Shown: in pieces, positions 1-12,006 of the stretch
Position numbering within the stretch: position 1 is the stretch's first letter
Layout of the letters: every line of letters begins with the position of its first letter
Assembly (NCBI GenBank): GCA_950097015.1
Contig: CATNEN010000041.1
Coordinates: forward strand, 2,831,501 to 2,895,500
Length of the DNA: 64,000 bases
Origin: Macrostomum hystrix
Lineage: Eukaryota > Platyhelminthes > Macrostomidae
Reading direction: 5' to 3'
Program-made: the position numbers and the translations under genes
Notes under the pieces: generated by a model
The model's database searches: none
The model's input: only the letters and a program-made list of their open reading frames with translations
Told to the model about the DNA's origin: nothing

Positions 1-378
1 CACTCGATCCACTTACAACACCGTAGACGACACGGCGAGCACTCACACCAGCCCCTCGTTGGACAGCTCTACCTCCTCGCCGACCAGACTCCGCGGTCAA
101 ACTGGAAGACGTGCCGCGTCATCGAAGTCCATCCCGACAGTCAGGATATCACCCGTTATGTCACTGTCCGAACGAGCACCGGTCACGAGTCCCGCCGTGC
201 CATCACGCATCTCGTCCCTCTCGAGGCCGACATTATCGATTTCCAAACCGCGGCCAACGCCGGCAGGACTCTAGTTCCACCCGTTTCTGGCAGCAAGGAC
301 GATCCGGTACAAACCAACCGCGCTCGACGGGCCATGCGACGACAACTTCTACGTGACTCTCCTTTTAACATTGCGTAA
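1..378 (+). mobile_element. BEL/Pao retrotransposon, 3' end of pol (partial)
   Basis: Frame 1 is open from the window edge to a TAA at 376-378 (125 residues). It reads like the domain that closes BEL/Pao polyproteins after the integrase (DUF5641-like): a beta-rich block with GQLYLLADQTPRSNW, then GRVIEVHP-like and VTVRT motifs, then an R-R-A-I-T-H-L-V-P-L-E segment. The rest of the element lies left of the window. The assignment rests on motif resemblance. It is clearly not part of the gypsy element that follows, which has its own different C-terminus. Confidence 0.6.
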
Positions 379-690
379 CTTCGCCCCCCCCACCCTGTCG
401 GAAATGCTTCCTCCAGAACTCCTTCTCGTCGTTTCCTTCGACTCTCCTCTTTTCTCTCTTGCTCACCAACTAGTTAATCAGTACGTTTCACTGCACTTTA
501 ATTGTTTCGCTTTCTATCGTCCTTTTAGCCCATAGACTACGCATCCTGCCCGCCCCTTGTTACTCAATCGTTGTCTATGTTTCTAATGCCTTTCTCGGTA
601 CAGTTCCCCTTTAGTTGCTTCTAGTGCGCACTAAGCCCACAAGAGCTTCGAACCAAATACATTCGATATACAAGTCAATTACAAGCAAAG
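379..690 (+). mobile_element. Possible BEL/Pao 3' LTR remnant
   Basis: Between the BEL/Pao stop codon and the first gypsy-like codons there is about 310 bp of pyrimidine-rich non-coding sequence. A TGTCGGAAATG motif at about 396 could be an LTR start. No matching 5' LTR is in the window and no purine tract precedes it, so this is a placement guess only. Confidence 0.25.
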
Positions 691-2262
691 AAGTTTTGTC
701 CCAAGCGACACAGACCAAGGCCTTCAGCGAGCTGCGCCCGCCGACCAACAGGAAGGAGCTGCAGGCGTTCCTGGGATCCGCCAACTATCTGATGCGGTTC
801 GTGCCCAACTTCGCGGAGGTAACGGCGCCACTGCGGCCTCTGCTGAAAAGCGACGCGGTGTTCGAATGGTCGACGGAGTGCGAGAAGGCATTCGAAACGT
901 TGAAAGCGGCAATCTGCAGTCCGCCGGTCCTAGCCCACTTCGACCCAGGGGCCGAGACGATCGTCACTAGCGACGCCAGTGCAGAGTCCCTCGGTGCGCA
1001 GCTGTCCAAGGTCCAAGATGGCATCGAGAGGCCGATCGCCTTCGCCGCCCGGGCCCTGACCGAGACGGAGAAGCGATACGCAGCGAACGAGCGAGAGGCG
1101 CTGGCGAGCCTGTGGGCCATGGTGAAGTGGCACTACTACCTGTACGGGCGCCATTTCGAGCTGCGGACCGACCACCAAGCGCTGCGCCAGCTCCTGCTGG
1201 GACCCAGCGGCACCGGACATCGGCCGCTGCGCATCCACCGGTGGTGCGACAGGTTTCAGCAATATGACTTCCATGTGCGATACCTGCCGGGCAACCGCAA
1301 CTTCGTGGCCGACATGCTGTCTAGGTGGAGCTGTGGTTCCGACATGAACATCATCCAGCTACCAGACACTGCGATGCCTCCGGTACGGGTTGTTACCCCG
1401 CAGCAGCTAGCGATAGCCACAGCCGAGGATGCGGTTCTGCGACAGGTGATTCAGCACGTCACAAGCGGCAACTGGAGCTCTTCATCGGATAGCGAGCTGC
1501 AGCCGTACTTCAAGGTCCGCGAGCACCTCAGCGTCTGGCAGGACGGCGCCTGCCTGGCTTTCCAAGAACGAGCCGTCATTCCCCTGCAGCTGCGGCGCGA
1601 GCTTCTGGAGGCGGCCCATTCTGGACATCCGGGGGTCGTGCGCACCAAGCAGCAGCTCCACGAGTTCGCCTGGTGGCCAAAGATGGACGCCGACGTCGAG
1701 ACGTTCGTCCGAGACTGCGGCGCCTGCGAGACAGCGGAGAAGAATTTCAAGCTGCGACCGGCTCTGCTGTCACCGTCTAAGGACAACGCGGTTGCGCATA
1801 CCGAGATGGCCCAGCGAATCCAAGAGCGCCAGCAGCGGACGGCAGCCTACACGGACCAGCGGCGAAGAGCGCGACCGCCGGCACTGCGCGCCGGCGACTG
1901 GGTTCGGGTGCGGCGTCCAATACGACGGGGCAAGCTCGGAACGCGGCTCTCGGCGCCGCTTCGGATCGTCAAAACGATGGGCGCTGCTTGCCGACTGACC
2001 GACGGCAGCACCTGGAATCAGCAGGCACTCGTACCAACATCGATGCGCCTGAGCCCCGAGACACCGGTGCCTGACGAGCTCGACCCGCTCATCGACATTC
2101 AAGGACAGCACACGGTTCCGGACGAGGGAGGCGGAGATCCCTTGCCTGCACCGGATCCAGCACAGGGACTAGCGACCCCGCCGGTACGACGATCCGGTCG
2201 GCCGAGGCGACCTGTGCAGCGTTATGGCTTCTGACTGACTGATTTTGCGGAGAGGGGGAAGA
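690..2262 (+). pseudogene. Ty3/gypsy pol fragment, 5'-truncated, integrase core deleted
   Basis: The open frame ends at TGA 2232-2234. In order it encodes the RT thumb/connection (ELRPPTNRKELQAFLG, NYLMRFVPNF), an RNase H domain (TSDASAESLGAQL, then a YAANEREALA motif and RTDHQAL), and an HHCC integrase zinc finger (HPGVV...C-x2-C). It then passes straight into a chromodomain-free integrase C-terminal tail (LRAGDWVRVRRP, RRSGRPRRP). The catalytic DDE core normally found between the zinc finger and this tail is absent without loss of frame. Gag, protease and the RT palm are also missing. A purine tract at about 2250-2262 precedes the LTR. This copy cannot be autonomous. Confidence 0.85.
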
Positions 2263-2518
2263 TGTTGTGTATTGACTGACTGAATGCTAATTTACGCATA
2301 CTGCCACTATGAGTAGTGCAGTGAGGAAGCTAGTAGTTTCTAGAACCTTCTGTAGCCAGAATATTCTAGAACCTTCTATAGTCCGTGTTTTCTAGAACTT
2401 TCGATTTAACATATCAGCTACCTATAAATATACGGACACAAAGCTATCACAAAAAGGATAACTGCTCAATTTGGAATCTGCCAACAAATCCGTTGTTCCC
2501 TTCGTTCACTACATAACA
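2263..2518 (+). repeat. 3' LTR of the Ty3/gypsy element
   Basis: The 256 bp segment begins TGTTGTGTA right after the purine tract and ends TACATAACA, so the ends are inverted repeats with one mismatch and carry the canonical TG...CA. It contains a TATA-like box (CCTATAAATATA at about 2421) followed by a plausible short R/U5. No second copy of this LTR was seen in the window, consistent with 5' truncation. Confidence 0.7.
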
Positions 2519-3314
2519 TTTGTCACTTGATTTATCGGCAGTTTTCTACGAGCCATTTTTTAAACTAGCGCTTGTTTCGAACTCTACTAACCTTATTGTA
2601 TCTAAGCTCAGTTTTTGTTATTCTACGAGTTAGTCCTGATGTGCATAAATGAAAGAATTAAAATTAAGTTTCTGATCAACCATCAATCAGACCAAGTCAC
2701 TTACTTAAAAAATTCCAATAATAAATATCAACGAAACAATGCAGTGATATACCTACCAGTAACGCGAACTCAACGTTAAAAATATCTATATATGTGTATT
2801 GTTAAACAGCAAAAAAGAATACACAGAGTGAAACTACGTCTATGCCAGTCGACAGAAATAATAATTGGACAAAATTTTTTTATACGTGTATTAACATGAT
2901 AAGTTTCATGAAAGTTTTGACGCGTTTCGCACTCCAAGGCATCATGCAGTTAATATTGTTCGAACGATGGTAATAAAACGAACAAGACGAATTTATCTAT
3001 GATTGTCAATATATGTAACTAATGAGTAAATATTCCATATGTGCAAAGCTATTTTAATGGCTTAATGTAAATCTAAGCCACCTTAAAGTAATTTCAAACT
3101 AAATTTTATCGCTAAAAATCTTTGTCGTTTCTTATAGTCAAAACATCAATTTACGTCAACGATTGAAATGCTAAAGAAATACATTTTTGCTTCATTAAAA
3201 CGGAATAAGACTTCAATGATCTTGTGGTCAACCCTGGCGGCCATAAATACTAGACGAAAGTAATCTCGATAATTGTAATGTAAATAAATATAAAACTATT
3301 TTTGGCTTGCTATG
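2519..3314. other. AT-rich spacer, nothing recognised
   Basis: About 800 bp of AT-rich sequence between the gypsy LTR and the KDZ transposon terminus. No open frame of note, no RNA gene and no repeat was seen. Confidence 0.6.
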
Positions 3315-4196
3315 CCACCCGTGTTGACACGGTAGTCAGCCTAAGAAACGATTTCGGAGCATGCACGAGGAGCGCATCATAGGCTACTCGGCGCATGCTC
3401 CGTGTTCTAAGAGCATGCTCTTTCAGTTTAATTAGGCTCGATAGTCCAATTTAATAGGGAGGATCTACGCTACACTGCAGAAATAGACGCTTAGTATTAG
3501 TTATATAGCAAGTAGTTATATAGCAATTAGCTATATATAAATGTATTTTTAGTAGTAGTATTTTAATTTGTACAGTATTTAAATGTGAGAATCTATTCTA
3601 AATGCCAAAAAGACTCTTGACAATTCAAGATAGAAGAGAAGCTCTCTACTGCATTATTGTAATCCTTTATGATATCTATTTAGTGGTCCAATGGTGCACA
3701 ATAGAATCGATAATTGGCTTGAACAAAACTGTCAGTTAGTTAATAAAAAGGCTAGAACTAGTTTAGCTGCATGCCTGTATAGTATTATTTGAACTAAAAT
3801 TGTATTTCTAGCTGTCTTAAATGGGCAAGTATTAATATTAGGCCTAATATTAGCTAGGCCTATTAGCTTTCTTTTTGGATTTAGGCCCAATTTAAATTGT
3901 TGATGTACCTGATCCCCTAAATTTATAATTACTTCTATGTATTGACTTGTAAATGAATAATTCAGCTAGCTTACTATCACATACTAGGCTTATAGCTATA
4001 GTCAAAGGCTTAAATAAATAACCATAAATTATTCCAATGCCATTGCAATGTCTATATGCATAAGTAACCAAGGCTTTTACATATAATTTATTAAATATAA
4101 AATCAAATGTCCATAGCTCTATAATCTATATATACAGTCCATTTCATAAGCTAATATAGCCTGCCTGTCTAAGGCAATAAATAGGCAGGGGCTAGA
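3315..4196 (+). repeat. Left terminal inverted repeat (unique part)
   Basis: Reads as the reverse complement of 11145-12006. The outermost 150 bp are rich in self-complementary motifs: GTGTTGACAC, and GGAGCATGC paired with GCATGCTCC around 3356-3405. No coding potential was seen. Confidence 0.85.
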
Positions 4197-5757
4197 TAGT
4201 AGAGCTTGTAGTAGGCTAGCTGGTAGGGCTAGCTAGTAGGGGCAGGCTGGTAGGGGCTAGATGGTAGAGCTGTTAGGGGATAGCTAGTAGGGGCTAGATA
4301 GTAGAGCTGTTAGGGGATAACTGGTAGTGGCTAGCATAGGCCTAGATAATAGAGTTAGGGGATAGCATAGTTGGTAAGGCTAGCTAGTAGGGGCAGGCTG
4401 GTAGGGGCTAGATGGTAGAGCTGTTAGGGGATAGCTGGTAGCAGCTAGCATAGGCCTAGATAATAGAGTTAGGGGATAGCTGGTAGGGCTAGCTAGTAGG
4501 GGCAGGCTGGTAGGGGCTAGATGGTAGAGCTGTTAGGGGATAACTGGTAGCCTAGGGGCTAGATAGTAGAGCTGTTAGGGGATAGCTAGTAGGGGCTAGA
4601 TAGTAGAGCTGTTAGGGGATAACTGGTAGTGGCTAGCATAGGCCTAGATAATAGAGTTAGGGGATAGCATAGTTGGTAAGGCTAGCTAGTAGGGGCAGGC
4701 TGGTAGGGGCTAGATGGTAGAGCTGTTAGGGGATAACTGGTAGTGGCTAGCATAGGCCTAGATAATAGAGTTAGGGAATAGCATTGTTGGTAGGGCTAGC
4801 TAGTAGGGGCTAGATGGTAGAGCTGTTAGGGGATAGCTGGTAGCAGCTAGCATAGGCCTAGATAATAGAGTTAGGGGATAACTGGTAGGGCTAGCTAGCC
4901 AGTAGGGGCAGGCTGGTAGGGGCTAGATGGTAGAGCTGTTAGGGGATAACTGGTAGCCTAGGGGCTAGATAGTAGAGCTGTTAGGGGATAGCTAGTAGGG
5001 GCTAGATAGTAGAGCTGTTAGGGGATAACTGGTAGTGGCTAGCATAGGCCTAGATAATAGAGTTAGGGGATAGCATAGTTGGTAGGGCTAGCTAGTAGGG
5101 GCTAGATGGTAGAGCTGTTAGGGGATAACTGGTAGTGGCTAGCATAGGCCTAGATAATAGAGTTAGGGAATAGCATAGTTGGTAGGGCTAGCTAGTAGGG
5201 GCAGGCTGGTAGGGGCTAGATGGTAGAGCTGTTAGGGGATAACTGGTAGTGGCTAGCATAGGCCTAGATAATAGAGTTAGGGGATAGCATAGTTGGTAGG
5301 GCTAGCTAGTAGGGGCAGGCTGGTAGGGGCTAGATGGTAGAGCTGTTAGGGGATAACTGGTAGTGGCTAGCATAGGCCTAGATAATAGAGTTAGGGGATA
5401 GCATAGTTGGTAGGGCTAGCTAGTAGGGGCAGGCTGGTAGGGGCTAGATGGTAGAGCTGTTAGGGGATAACTGGTAGTGGCTAGCATAGGCCTAGATAAT
5501 AGAGTTAGGGAATAGCATAGTTGGTAGGGATAGCTAGTAGGGGCTAGATGGTAGAGCTTTTAGGGGATAGCTGGTAGCAGCTAGCATAGGCCTAGATAAT
5601 AGAGTTAGGGGATAGCTGGTAGGGCTAGCTAGTAGGGTCAGGCTGGTAGGGGCTAGATGGTAGAGCTGTTAGGGGATAACTGGTAGCCTAGGGGCTAGAT
5701 AGTAGAGCTGTTAGGGGATAGCTAGTAGGGGCTAGATAGTAGAGCTGTTAGGGGATA
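4190..5757 (+). repeat. Left subterminal tandem-repeat block of the KDZ element
   Basis: About 1.57 kb of higher-order repeats built from modules such as GGGGCTAGATGGTAGAGCTG, TTAGGGGATAACTGG and GGCTAGCATAGGCCTAGATA. The modules recur in changing order roughly 10 to 15 times. The block adjoins the unique terminal repeat, and the same modules occur inverted at 10373-11145. Subterminal arrays of this type are often transposase-binding sites; that role is inferred here. Confidence 0.85.
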
Positions 5758-6167
5758 AATATTATTGTACTGAGTGGTTGATTTTAATCATTCCTAACTT
5801 TCATATTTTCTATATTTCATCGCACAAATAAATAAACTCACTATAATCGTATAGTGAGTTATATGAGTTATATATATATATACTTGTTATATATTTTGTC
5901 CCTTTCTTAAGAACAGAAAATCAGCGACTCTTTTTGCGCCCTGCCTAACTCTATAATTTTAAGGTCTAAACTTGTAGCCTGGCGACTGTATACTCAAAAT
6001 TAATAATCCGAATATCTTGCCCGGTATGCACGAATATCTTGTACAGTCCTCCTTTCTGATTTCATCTTTTATTTCTTCTTTTTCTTCCTTTCTTTTCGTT
6101 TTTTTCTCTTCAGAAAAAATAATAATTAATATGTTAGTATTAATTAAAATAAGAATACATAGTTAAT

Positions 6168-6450
6168 AATGCCTGCACAAACTGGGCTAGATGTGCAGCT
6201 AACAGCGCAGCCGCATCTGAAGGCTGCGTAGGGCTGTTTAGTCCACGGAATTAAGGACCACCACACCCACCTTCAATTACCCCAGCTAATGCTGGTACCG
6301 ATTTTACAGCTGGATGAACTGAAGCAGGGCAGAATTAAATGGCTTGCTAAAGGAAACAACTTGTACCGGTGGAGTCGGGAATCGAACCCCCGACCTTCAA
6401 GTCGTGAGTCCGACGCTCTAACCACTAGTCTACAACCCCTTCTTAAAAAT
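6168..6450 (-). mobile_element. tRNA-derived SINE (family B of this window)
   Basis: On the minus strand the element opens with a tRNA-like head at about 6438-6366: an A-box-like TAGTGGTTAGAGCGTC and a B-box GGTTCGATTCC. A roughly 200 bp body with a GGTACCAGCATTAGCTGGGG segment follows, and then a short AT tail. Imperfect 14 bp direct repeats flank it (AATACATAGTTAAT at 6154-6167 and AATACTTAGTTAAT at 6451-6464, 13/14). It sits inside the KDZ transposon, so it inserted after the transposon did, or travels with it. Confidence 0.75.
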
Positions 6451-6495
6451 AATACTTAGTTAATTCTAACTCATTAAAAACTAATTACAATGTAG

Positions 6496-8356
6496 TTGAA
6501 AACCTGCCTCAATTTAGGCTCGCGTATTCCCAAGCAATGGTATCGAAAGCGTTGGCAGACATTCCGAGCCATCAGAAATTGGTCGTGTCGTACGACATCA
6601 GCTGCAAGCTGGCCAGTCATTTCAATGATGACAGGCTGTCCTTCGCCATTCCGGCTTTCCATGCATACGGTCACAAGGAAAGCTGCCATACGAAATTCGG
6701 AATTCGATCCGTAAATGGCGCAGGTTTGACTGACGGTGAGAGCTGTGAGCGCATATGGTCTTCTGCTAGACGCTTTGGTCCGCAATTGAAAGAAATGACT
6801 CATCCAAATCGCCGCGAGTTCCTGAACTACTGGGCGGATTCGGTCAACTTCGAGAAAATTCGAACTATTAGTGAGTCATTTACTTACAGTTTTTTATTGC
6901 AAGGAAGTGAACTTTATATTTTCCGAAGCAAGATGTTTACTTTAAAATTACTTAGGCTCCTGGTTGTTTGGACGACGGCTTGTTGAGAAGCGAGCTTGGC
7001 AGCGTTTCAATTCTGATGTTCGACAGTTTTGCGTTTTGACCGAAATGAACTGTGGGTTATTAGTATACGTTTTTATGTAATAATTAAAAATTTTAAAACC
7101 AATTAGATATAAATTTGCGTAATTGAAGTTCATAATTAAAGCAAAGGCGCAATTTAATCAAAGCACAACCTTGAAATATGACTTAAAAGCCTCGGGCTTT
7201 CTGACCGCACTTTACTAATTAGAATACGTTATTAATCTGACAAAATTAATCCCTGTTATTTAATTTTTAGGTGACGTTGAAACCTTCCTAGCGTTGGCCA
7301 AAGTCTGGGAAAATGAACTTATCGAGCAATCTGTTAAGGAGAATGCCAGGACGGACCACACAGACCAGACGATTCTCGAACTTCAAGAGTTGGCTTGCGA
7401 GCGAGAATTTTTAATTTGTCGGGCAGCTAGAGAAAGTGGTCAAAAGCTCAATCGAGTCCTTAACAAACGACTCAGCAAAATATCTGCAAGGGCTAATGTA
7501 CTTCTTGAACGGTACAACGCAAGTTGTCCGCCAGGCTGTACTTTGAATTTCAACAGCATTCTGGCAACTGATAATGGTGACACTTCAATGGTGGATATCG
7601 CAAGGAAACGTCAAGCAGTTAAGTTGCTGCAGCTTCAAAGAAGAATCGAAGAGGAATCTTCTTTGGTTCAAGAGGAGGTTCGGCGGGCATCTCGCTTTTT
7701 TGTTGATGCACTCCTGCGCACGAGATCAGAAGTTGAGATCAATGCTCATCGTCCCCTGCTGACTTTAAGAGTTCTCAGGGCCAATGGAATTGAACAACTT
7801 TTAAAACAGCAAAACAGCACAGAAAAGGCCAAAAACATCGAGTTTGTTTTTGTCGGATGCAGTAACAAGCCCATTGCCCCGACCACCGGCTGTCCAATTA
7901 GGGCAGTGATTTCGGTTTTGCCCAGCTGGTCTGCTGAAATCGACATCGACGAAAAAACCGGACGCAAGCGGAATCGCCGCTTTTCCAGCACGTTTTCGAT
8001 GTCTTATGCCGAAGCAGCCGTCCAGCATAAGAAAAGTCGGTGTCGAGACTTGAGTTTCGGGCATCAGCGTGTTATCATCGGGATTGGGTCCTTGCGAGCT
8101 TTCACTTCGAGTGCTCGGAGTGGGATCCTAATCATTAAAGGAATCAAAATAACTTATTTACGCTTGAAAGCCGATGTACGAACACTTGCTTTGAGCTTAA
8201 GATGGCAGAAATAGTTTCACGTCACTGACGAAATGCATTACCAACTTACAAAAAAACATGCTGGACACGATGTCTTCTGTCCCCACCGAATGTCTTGCAA
8301 AAGTCGCCGAAATGCTCGAAAGCTTCCAGTGGTGTTCAATGTACGAAAAAGATTGA
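6496..8356 (+). pseudogene. KDZ transposase, catalytic/C-terminal part
   Basis: First exon 6496-6870 (acceptor TGTAG, donor GTGAGT) carries the KDZ hallmarks: VSYDISCKL, an IPAFHAYGHKESCH-type motif with conserved H and C, and GLTDGESCERIWSSARRFG. These contain the second Asp and the Glu expected of the catalytic triad. A second exon starts at 7271 and encodes a mostly helical region (EELQ, coiled-coil-like QLQRRIEEESSLVQEE). A last short reading frame from about 8216 ends at TGA 8354-8356, and an AATAAA follows at 8384. The N-terminal cysteine cluster and the segment with the first catalytic Asp are not upstream of it on this strand. Frame between 7850 and 8216 is uncertain. It is probably a fragment of a dead transposase. 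Confidence 0.75.
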
Positions 8357-8424
8357 TCTGCGCAATCGTTACAGCAAAAATGGAATAAAGACGGCTAATT
8401 TTTGTACAGAAGGAAGTTTCAGTT

Positions 8425-10192
8425 TTATTTACGATAGCTAGATCTGCTCGAGCCTTCAGTTACCTTCGTTGGCGGAGATAGCCAAGCGGAGCTTCTGCAA
8501 TTTTTCCATGCAGCACAGAGTGATGATAACGATGCTGTACAACTTGATGATACGCAATCGAAGAACAGCAACAAGTTGATGTGGACAGCGATAACCTCCT
8601 TGACAGTTTCGGTCAGAGGTTGCGTCGGCCAGAAGCCATGCGACAGTAGCGTGTTCCGCAATGTTAAGCACGAGCAAGACTCCACTTGCAGGGTCAATTG
8701 ACCTACAATGTTGGCAAGGGCATCAATATTTAGACAGAAGTCTTAAGAATAGCGTTAACAAATACTTAAAAATGGCCTAATTGTCTATCTGACATCAACT
8801 GTCACTTTACCTTCATCTGTTAATGCAGTCACAACTTGCGTGCTGATATCATCGCAGACACAAGTGGTTCTTCGAACCAAAAGTATTGGCGTCGAGACCA
8901 CCATGTAAGTTGTACCCTGAAAAGAACATGAAGAAATCGAAATAAAGGATGGGTCGCATTATTAAGCTTGAAGTGCAAGTTTGATCTTAATTGCAATCTC
9001 GGCTCTGTAAAATGCAATCCTTAAGTTTGACTTAGGGATACGCTAGCTTTATATAACGTGCCGAGAAATCAGTAACGTGACATTATGAAAACGCTAAATA
9101 TAAAAAACAGCAAAACAGCACAGAACTTACATCCCATATCTTCACAACATGGGGTGGACTGTGTGAGTGAGCGATATTGAGACAGTGCTCACACACTTGT
9201 AGTAGGTGACAGCTCTCGCACCTAAACTCTCCAACCAAAGCTTTACAAAGCGAGCACAGGTTATTTACTTCATTTCGAAAAAACGAGGCAAATCCATCTG
9301 CCAGCTCTGTGACTAGACTTTTCCAGCCGTCCTCCTCAAGCTCACGCCGAGTGTCATATCGACTTGGCCCACCATCGGCCTCTTCTGCAGGTGGCTCATA
9401 GTCATCATGATCCACATTTTCATCGATGTGGTCACTGCCAACAGCCGCAACAGTGACGCCAGTAACAGTCAGAAAACTAAAATTGCGTCGAAGAAGCTTA
9501 ATAAACAAAAAACTTTACACATTGCAAAGGTTCTTGCTGAGAAAAAATCGCATGCAAAGATTTCAGATCAAGGCTGACAAGTTTCGTTTTTGTTCTGCAA
9601 AAGAAACAAGCCTTAAAACGCTATCCGATTTTTGGGCTATCTATACAGTACAAGCCTATACTGCATTTGCCAAGTTTACAGCAAATTAGCAAGACTAAAA
9701 CTAAACTAAGCTATTAAAAATTACCACAAATTCCATATAAAAAGTTTTTATATGAATATCTGGGGAATCTCAAAAACTTCTAAGAATTCTTCTGGTTCAA
9801 AATCGTCGCCTTCCTCGATAGCACTAGGCGTGGGTGCATTTATTGACTTCATGTCAATATCGCTAAAATTGTGGAGGAATTAAATTACTTTATTCAATTG
9901 AATTCTAAACAATACATTATTTTAGTCAAGAGTAGTAAGATGAGCACAACAGATAAATTCATTTAAAAATTACTCATTCGACTAAATCCTGTGTTTTGAT
10001 AAACTAAATATTTGATAACGAAATAAAAGAGTTTACATCTCTTCGAGATGAAAAATGTAAAAACACGAATTTTCTAAGACTCAAAACAAACCTTTTTACT
10101 GCAGGATGTTCGATTTTTTCACGAACTTTTCTTCGCTTTGGCGCATGAAATATGACTTCCTTACTGGTACTGACTAGATATTTTTTTGACAT
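8425..10192 (-). pseudogene. KDZ transposase-like N-terminal part with cysteine cluster, on the opposite strand
   Basis: Exons read on the minus strand: 10192-10092 (basic start, KRRKVREK), from 9862 downward (acidic, 3' limit unresolved), 9476-9131, 8916-8811 and 8702-8425. Splice sites and phases agree across the last three. The 9476-9131 exon has C-x2-C...C-x2-C...C-x2-C spacing (CSLC, CESC, CEHC) followed by an HSPPHVVKIWD motif, typical of the CxC clusters that precede KDZ catalytic domains. The last exon has HGFWPTQP and LLLFFDCVSS, resembling the conserved block between the CxC cluster and the catalytic core. It stops at TAA 8427-8425, which overlaps an AATAAA. It converges on the catalytic piece, with only 68 bp between the two stops. 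Confidence 0.6.
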
Positions 10193-10372
10193 TGCAATTA
10201 ATCTGAAAAGCAGTGTAAAGTGATGTAAATAAACGTTCAAATAGACAATCAATATTACTATCGAAATCATTTTATAGTATTTAATAATTAGTAAGTAATA
10301 GTAATTGGTAATGTAAGGAACTAAATTACTCCTGCCTCCACATTCCCGTATCCCATATCCAGCCAGAAACTG

Positions 10373-11145
10373 CTAGCGCCACCAGCTAGCACTACCAGCT
10401 AGCCCTACCAGCTATCTCCTAACCGCTCTATTATCTAGCCCCGTCCTAGCAACCATCCAGCCCTACAAGCTAGCCCCTACCAGCCCTACAAGCTAGCCCG
10501 CACCAGCCCTACAAGCTAGCCCGCACCAGCCCTACAAGCTAGCCCGCACCAGCCCTACAAGCTAGCCCGCACCAGCCCTACAAGCTAGCCCGCACCAGCC
10601 CTACAAGCTAGCCCCTACCAGCCCTACAAGCTAGCCCATACCAGCCCTACAAGCTAGCCCGCACCAGCCCAACCAGCTCAACCAGCTAGCCCCTACTAAC
10701 TAGCCCTACCAGCTATCACCTAACAGCTCTACTATCTAGCCCCTACTAGCTATCCCCTAACAGCTCTACTATCTAGCCCCTAGGCTACCAGTTATCCCCT
10801 AACAGCTCTACCATCTAGCCCCTACCAGCCTGCCCCTACTAGCTAGCCCTACCAGCTATCCCCTAACTCTATTATCTAGGCCTATGCTAGCTGCTACCAG
10901 CTATCCCCTAACAGCTCTACCATCTAGCCCCTACCAGCCTGCCCCTACTAGCTAGCCTTACCAACTATGCTATCCCCTAACTCTATTATCTAGGCCTATG
11001 CTAGCCACTACCAGTTATCCCCTAACAGCTCTACTATCTAGCCCCTACTAGCTATCCCCTAACAGCTCTACCATCTAGCCCCTACCAGCCTGCCCCTACT
11101 AGCTAGCCCTACCAGCTAGCCTACTACAAGCTCTACTATCTAGCC
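10373..11145 (-). repeat. Right subterminal tandem-repeat block of the KDZ element
   Basis: Reverse-complement counterpart of the left block. From about 10450 to 10680 a 23 bp unit (core AGCCCTACAAGCTAGCCC) is repeated about ten times. The rest uses the same modules as the left block in inverted form. It is shorter than the left block, so the arms have expanded or contracted independently. Confidence 0.8.
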
Positions 11146-12006
11146 CCTGCCTATTTATTGCCTTAGACAGGCAGGCTATATTAGCTTATGAAATGGACTG
11201 TATATATAGATTATAGAGCTATGGACATTTGATTTTATATTTAATAAATTATATGTAAAAGCCTTGGTTACTTATGCATATAGACATTGCAATGGCATTG
11301 GAATAATTTATGGTTATTTATTTAAGCCTTTGACTATAGCTATAAGCCTAGTATGTGATAGTAAGCTAGCTGAATTATTCATTTACAAGTCAATACATAG
11401 AAGTAATTATAAATTTAGGGGATCAGGTACATCAACAATTTAAATTGGGCCTAAATCCAAAAAGAAAGCTAATAGGCCTAGCTAATATTAGGCCTAATAT
11501 TAATACTTGCCCATTTAAGACAGCTAGAAATACAATTTTAGTTCAAATAATACTATACAGGCATGCAGCTAAACTAGTTCTAGCCTTTTTATTAACTAAC
11601 TGACAGTTTTGTTCAAGCCAATTATCGATTCTATTGTGCACCATTGGACCACTAAATAGATATCATAAAGGATTACAATAATGCAGTAGAGAGCTTCTCT
11701 TCTATCTTGAATTGTCAAGAGTCTTTTTGGCATTTAGAATAGATTCTCACATTTAAATACTGTACAAATTAAAATACTACTACTAAAAATACATTTATAT
11801 ATAGCTAATTGCTATATAACTACTTGCTATATAACTAATACTAAGCGTCTATTTCTGCAGTGTAGCGTAGATCCTCCCTATTAAATTGGACTATCGAGCC
11901 TAATTAAACTGAAAGAGCATGCTCTTAGAACACGGAGCATGCGCCGAGTAGCCTATGATGCGCTCCTCGTGCATGCTCCGAAATCGTTTCTTAGGCTGAC
12001 TACCGT
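11145..12006 (-). repeat. Right terminal inverted repeat, first copy (lacks the last 20 or so bases)
   Basis: Matches the reverse complement of 3315-4196 but breaks off after GACTACCGT at 12006. The gypsy fragment begins directly there. The missing terminal bases are present in the second copy ending at 12604. Confidence 0.85.

Noticed and set aside
4190-5757. Possible CRISPR-like array
   Set aside because: Modules abut or vary in order, with no unique spacers of constant length, and the setting is an animal transposon.
6366-6438. Functional tRNA gene on the minus strand
   Set aside because: It is the head of a SINE with flanking direct repeats, so a retroposed derivative.
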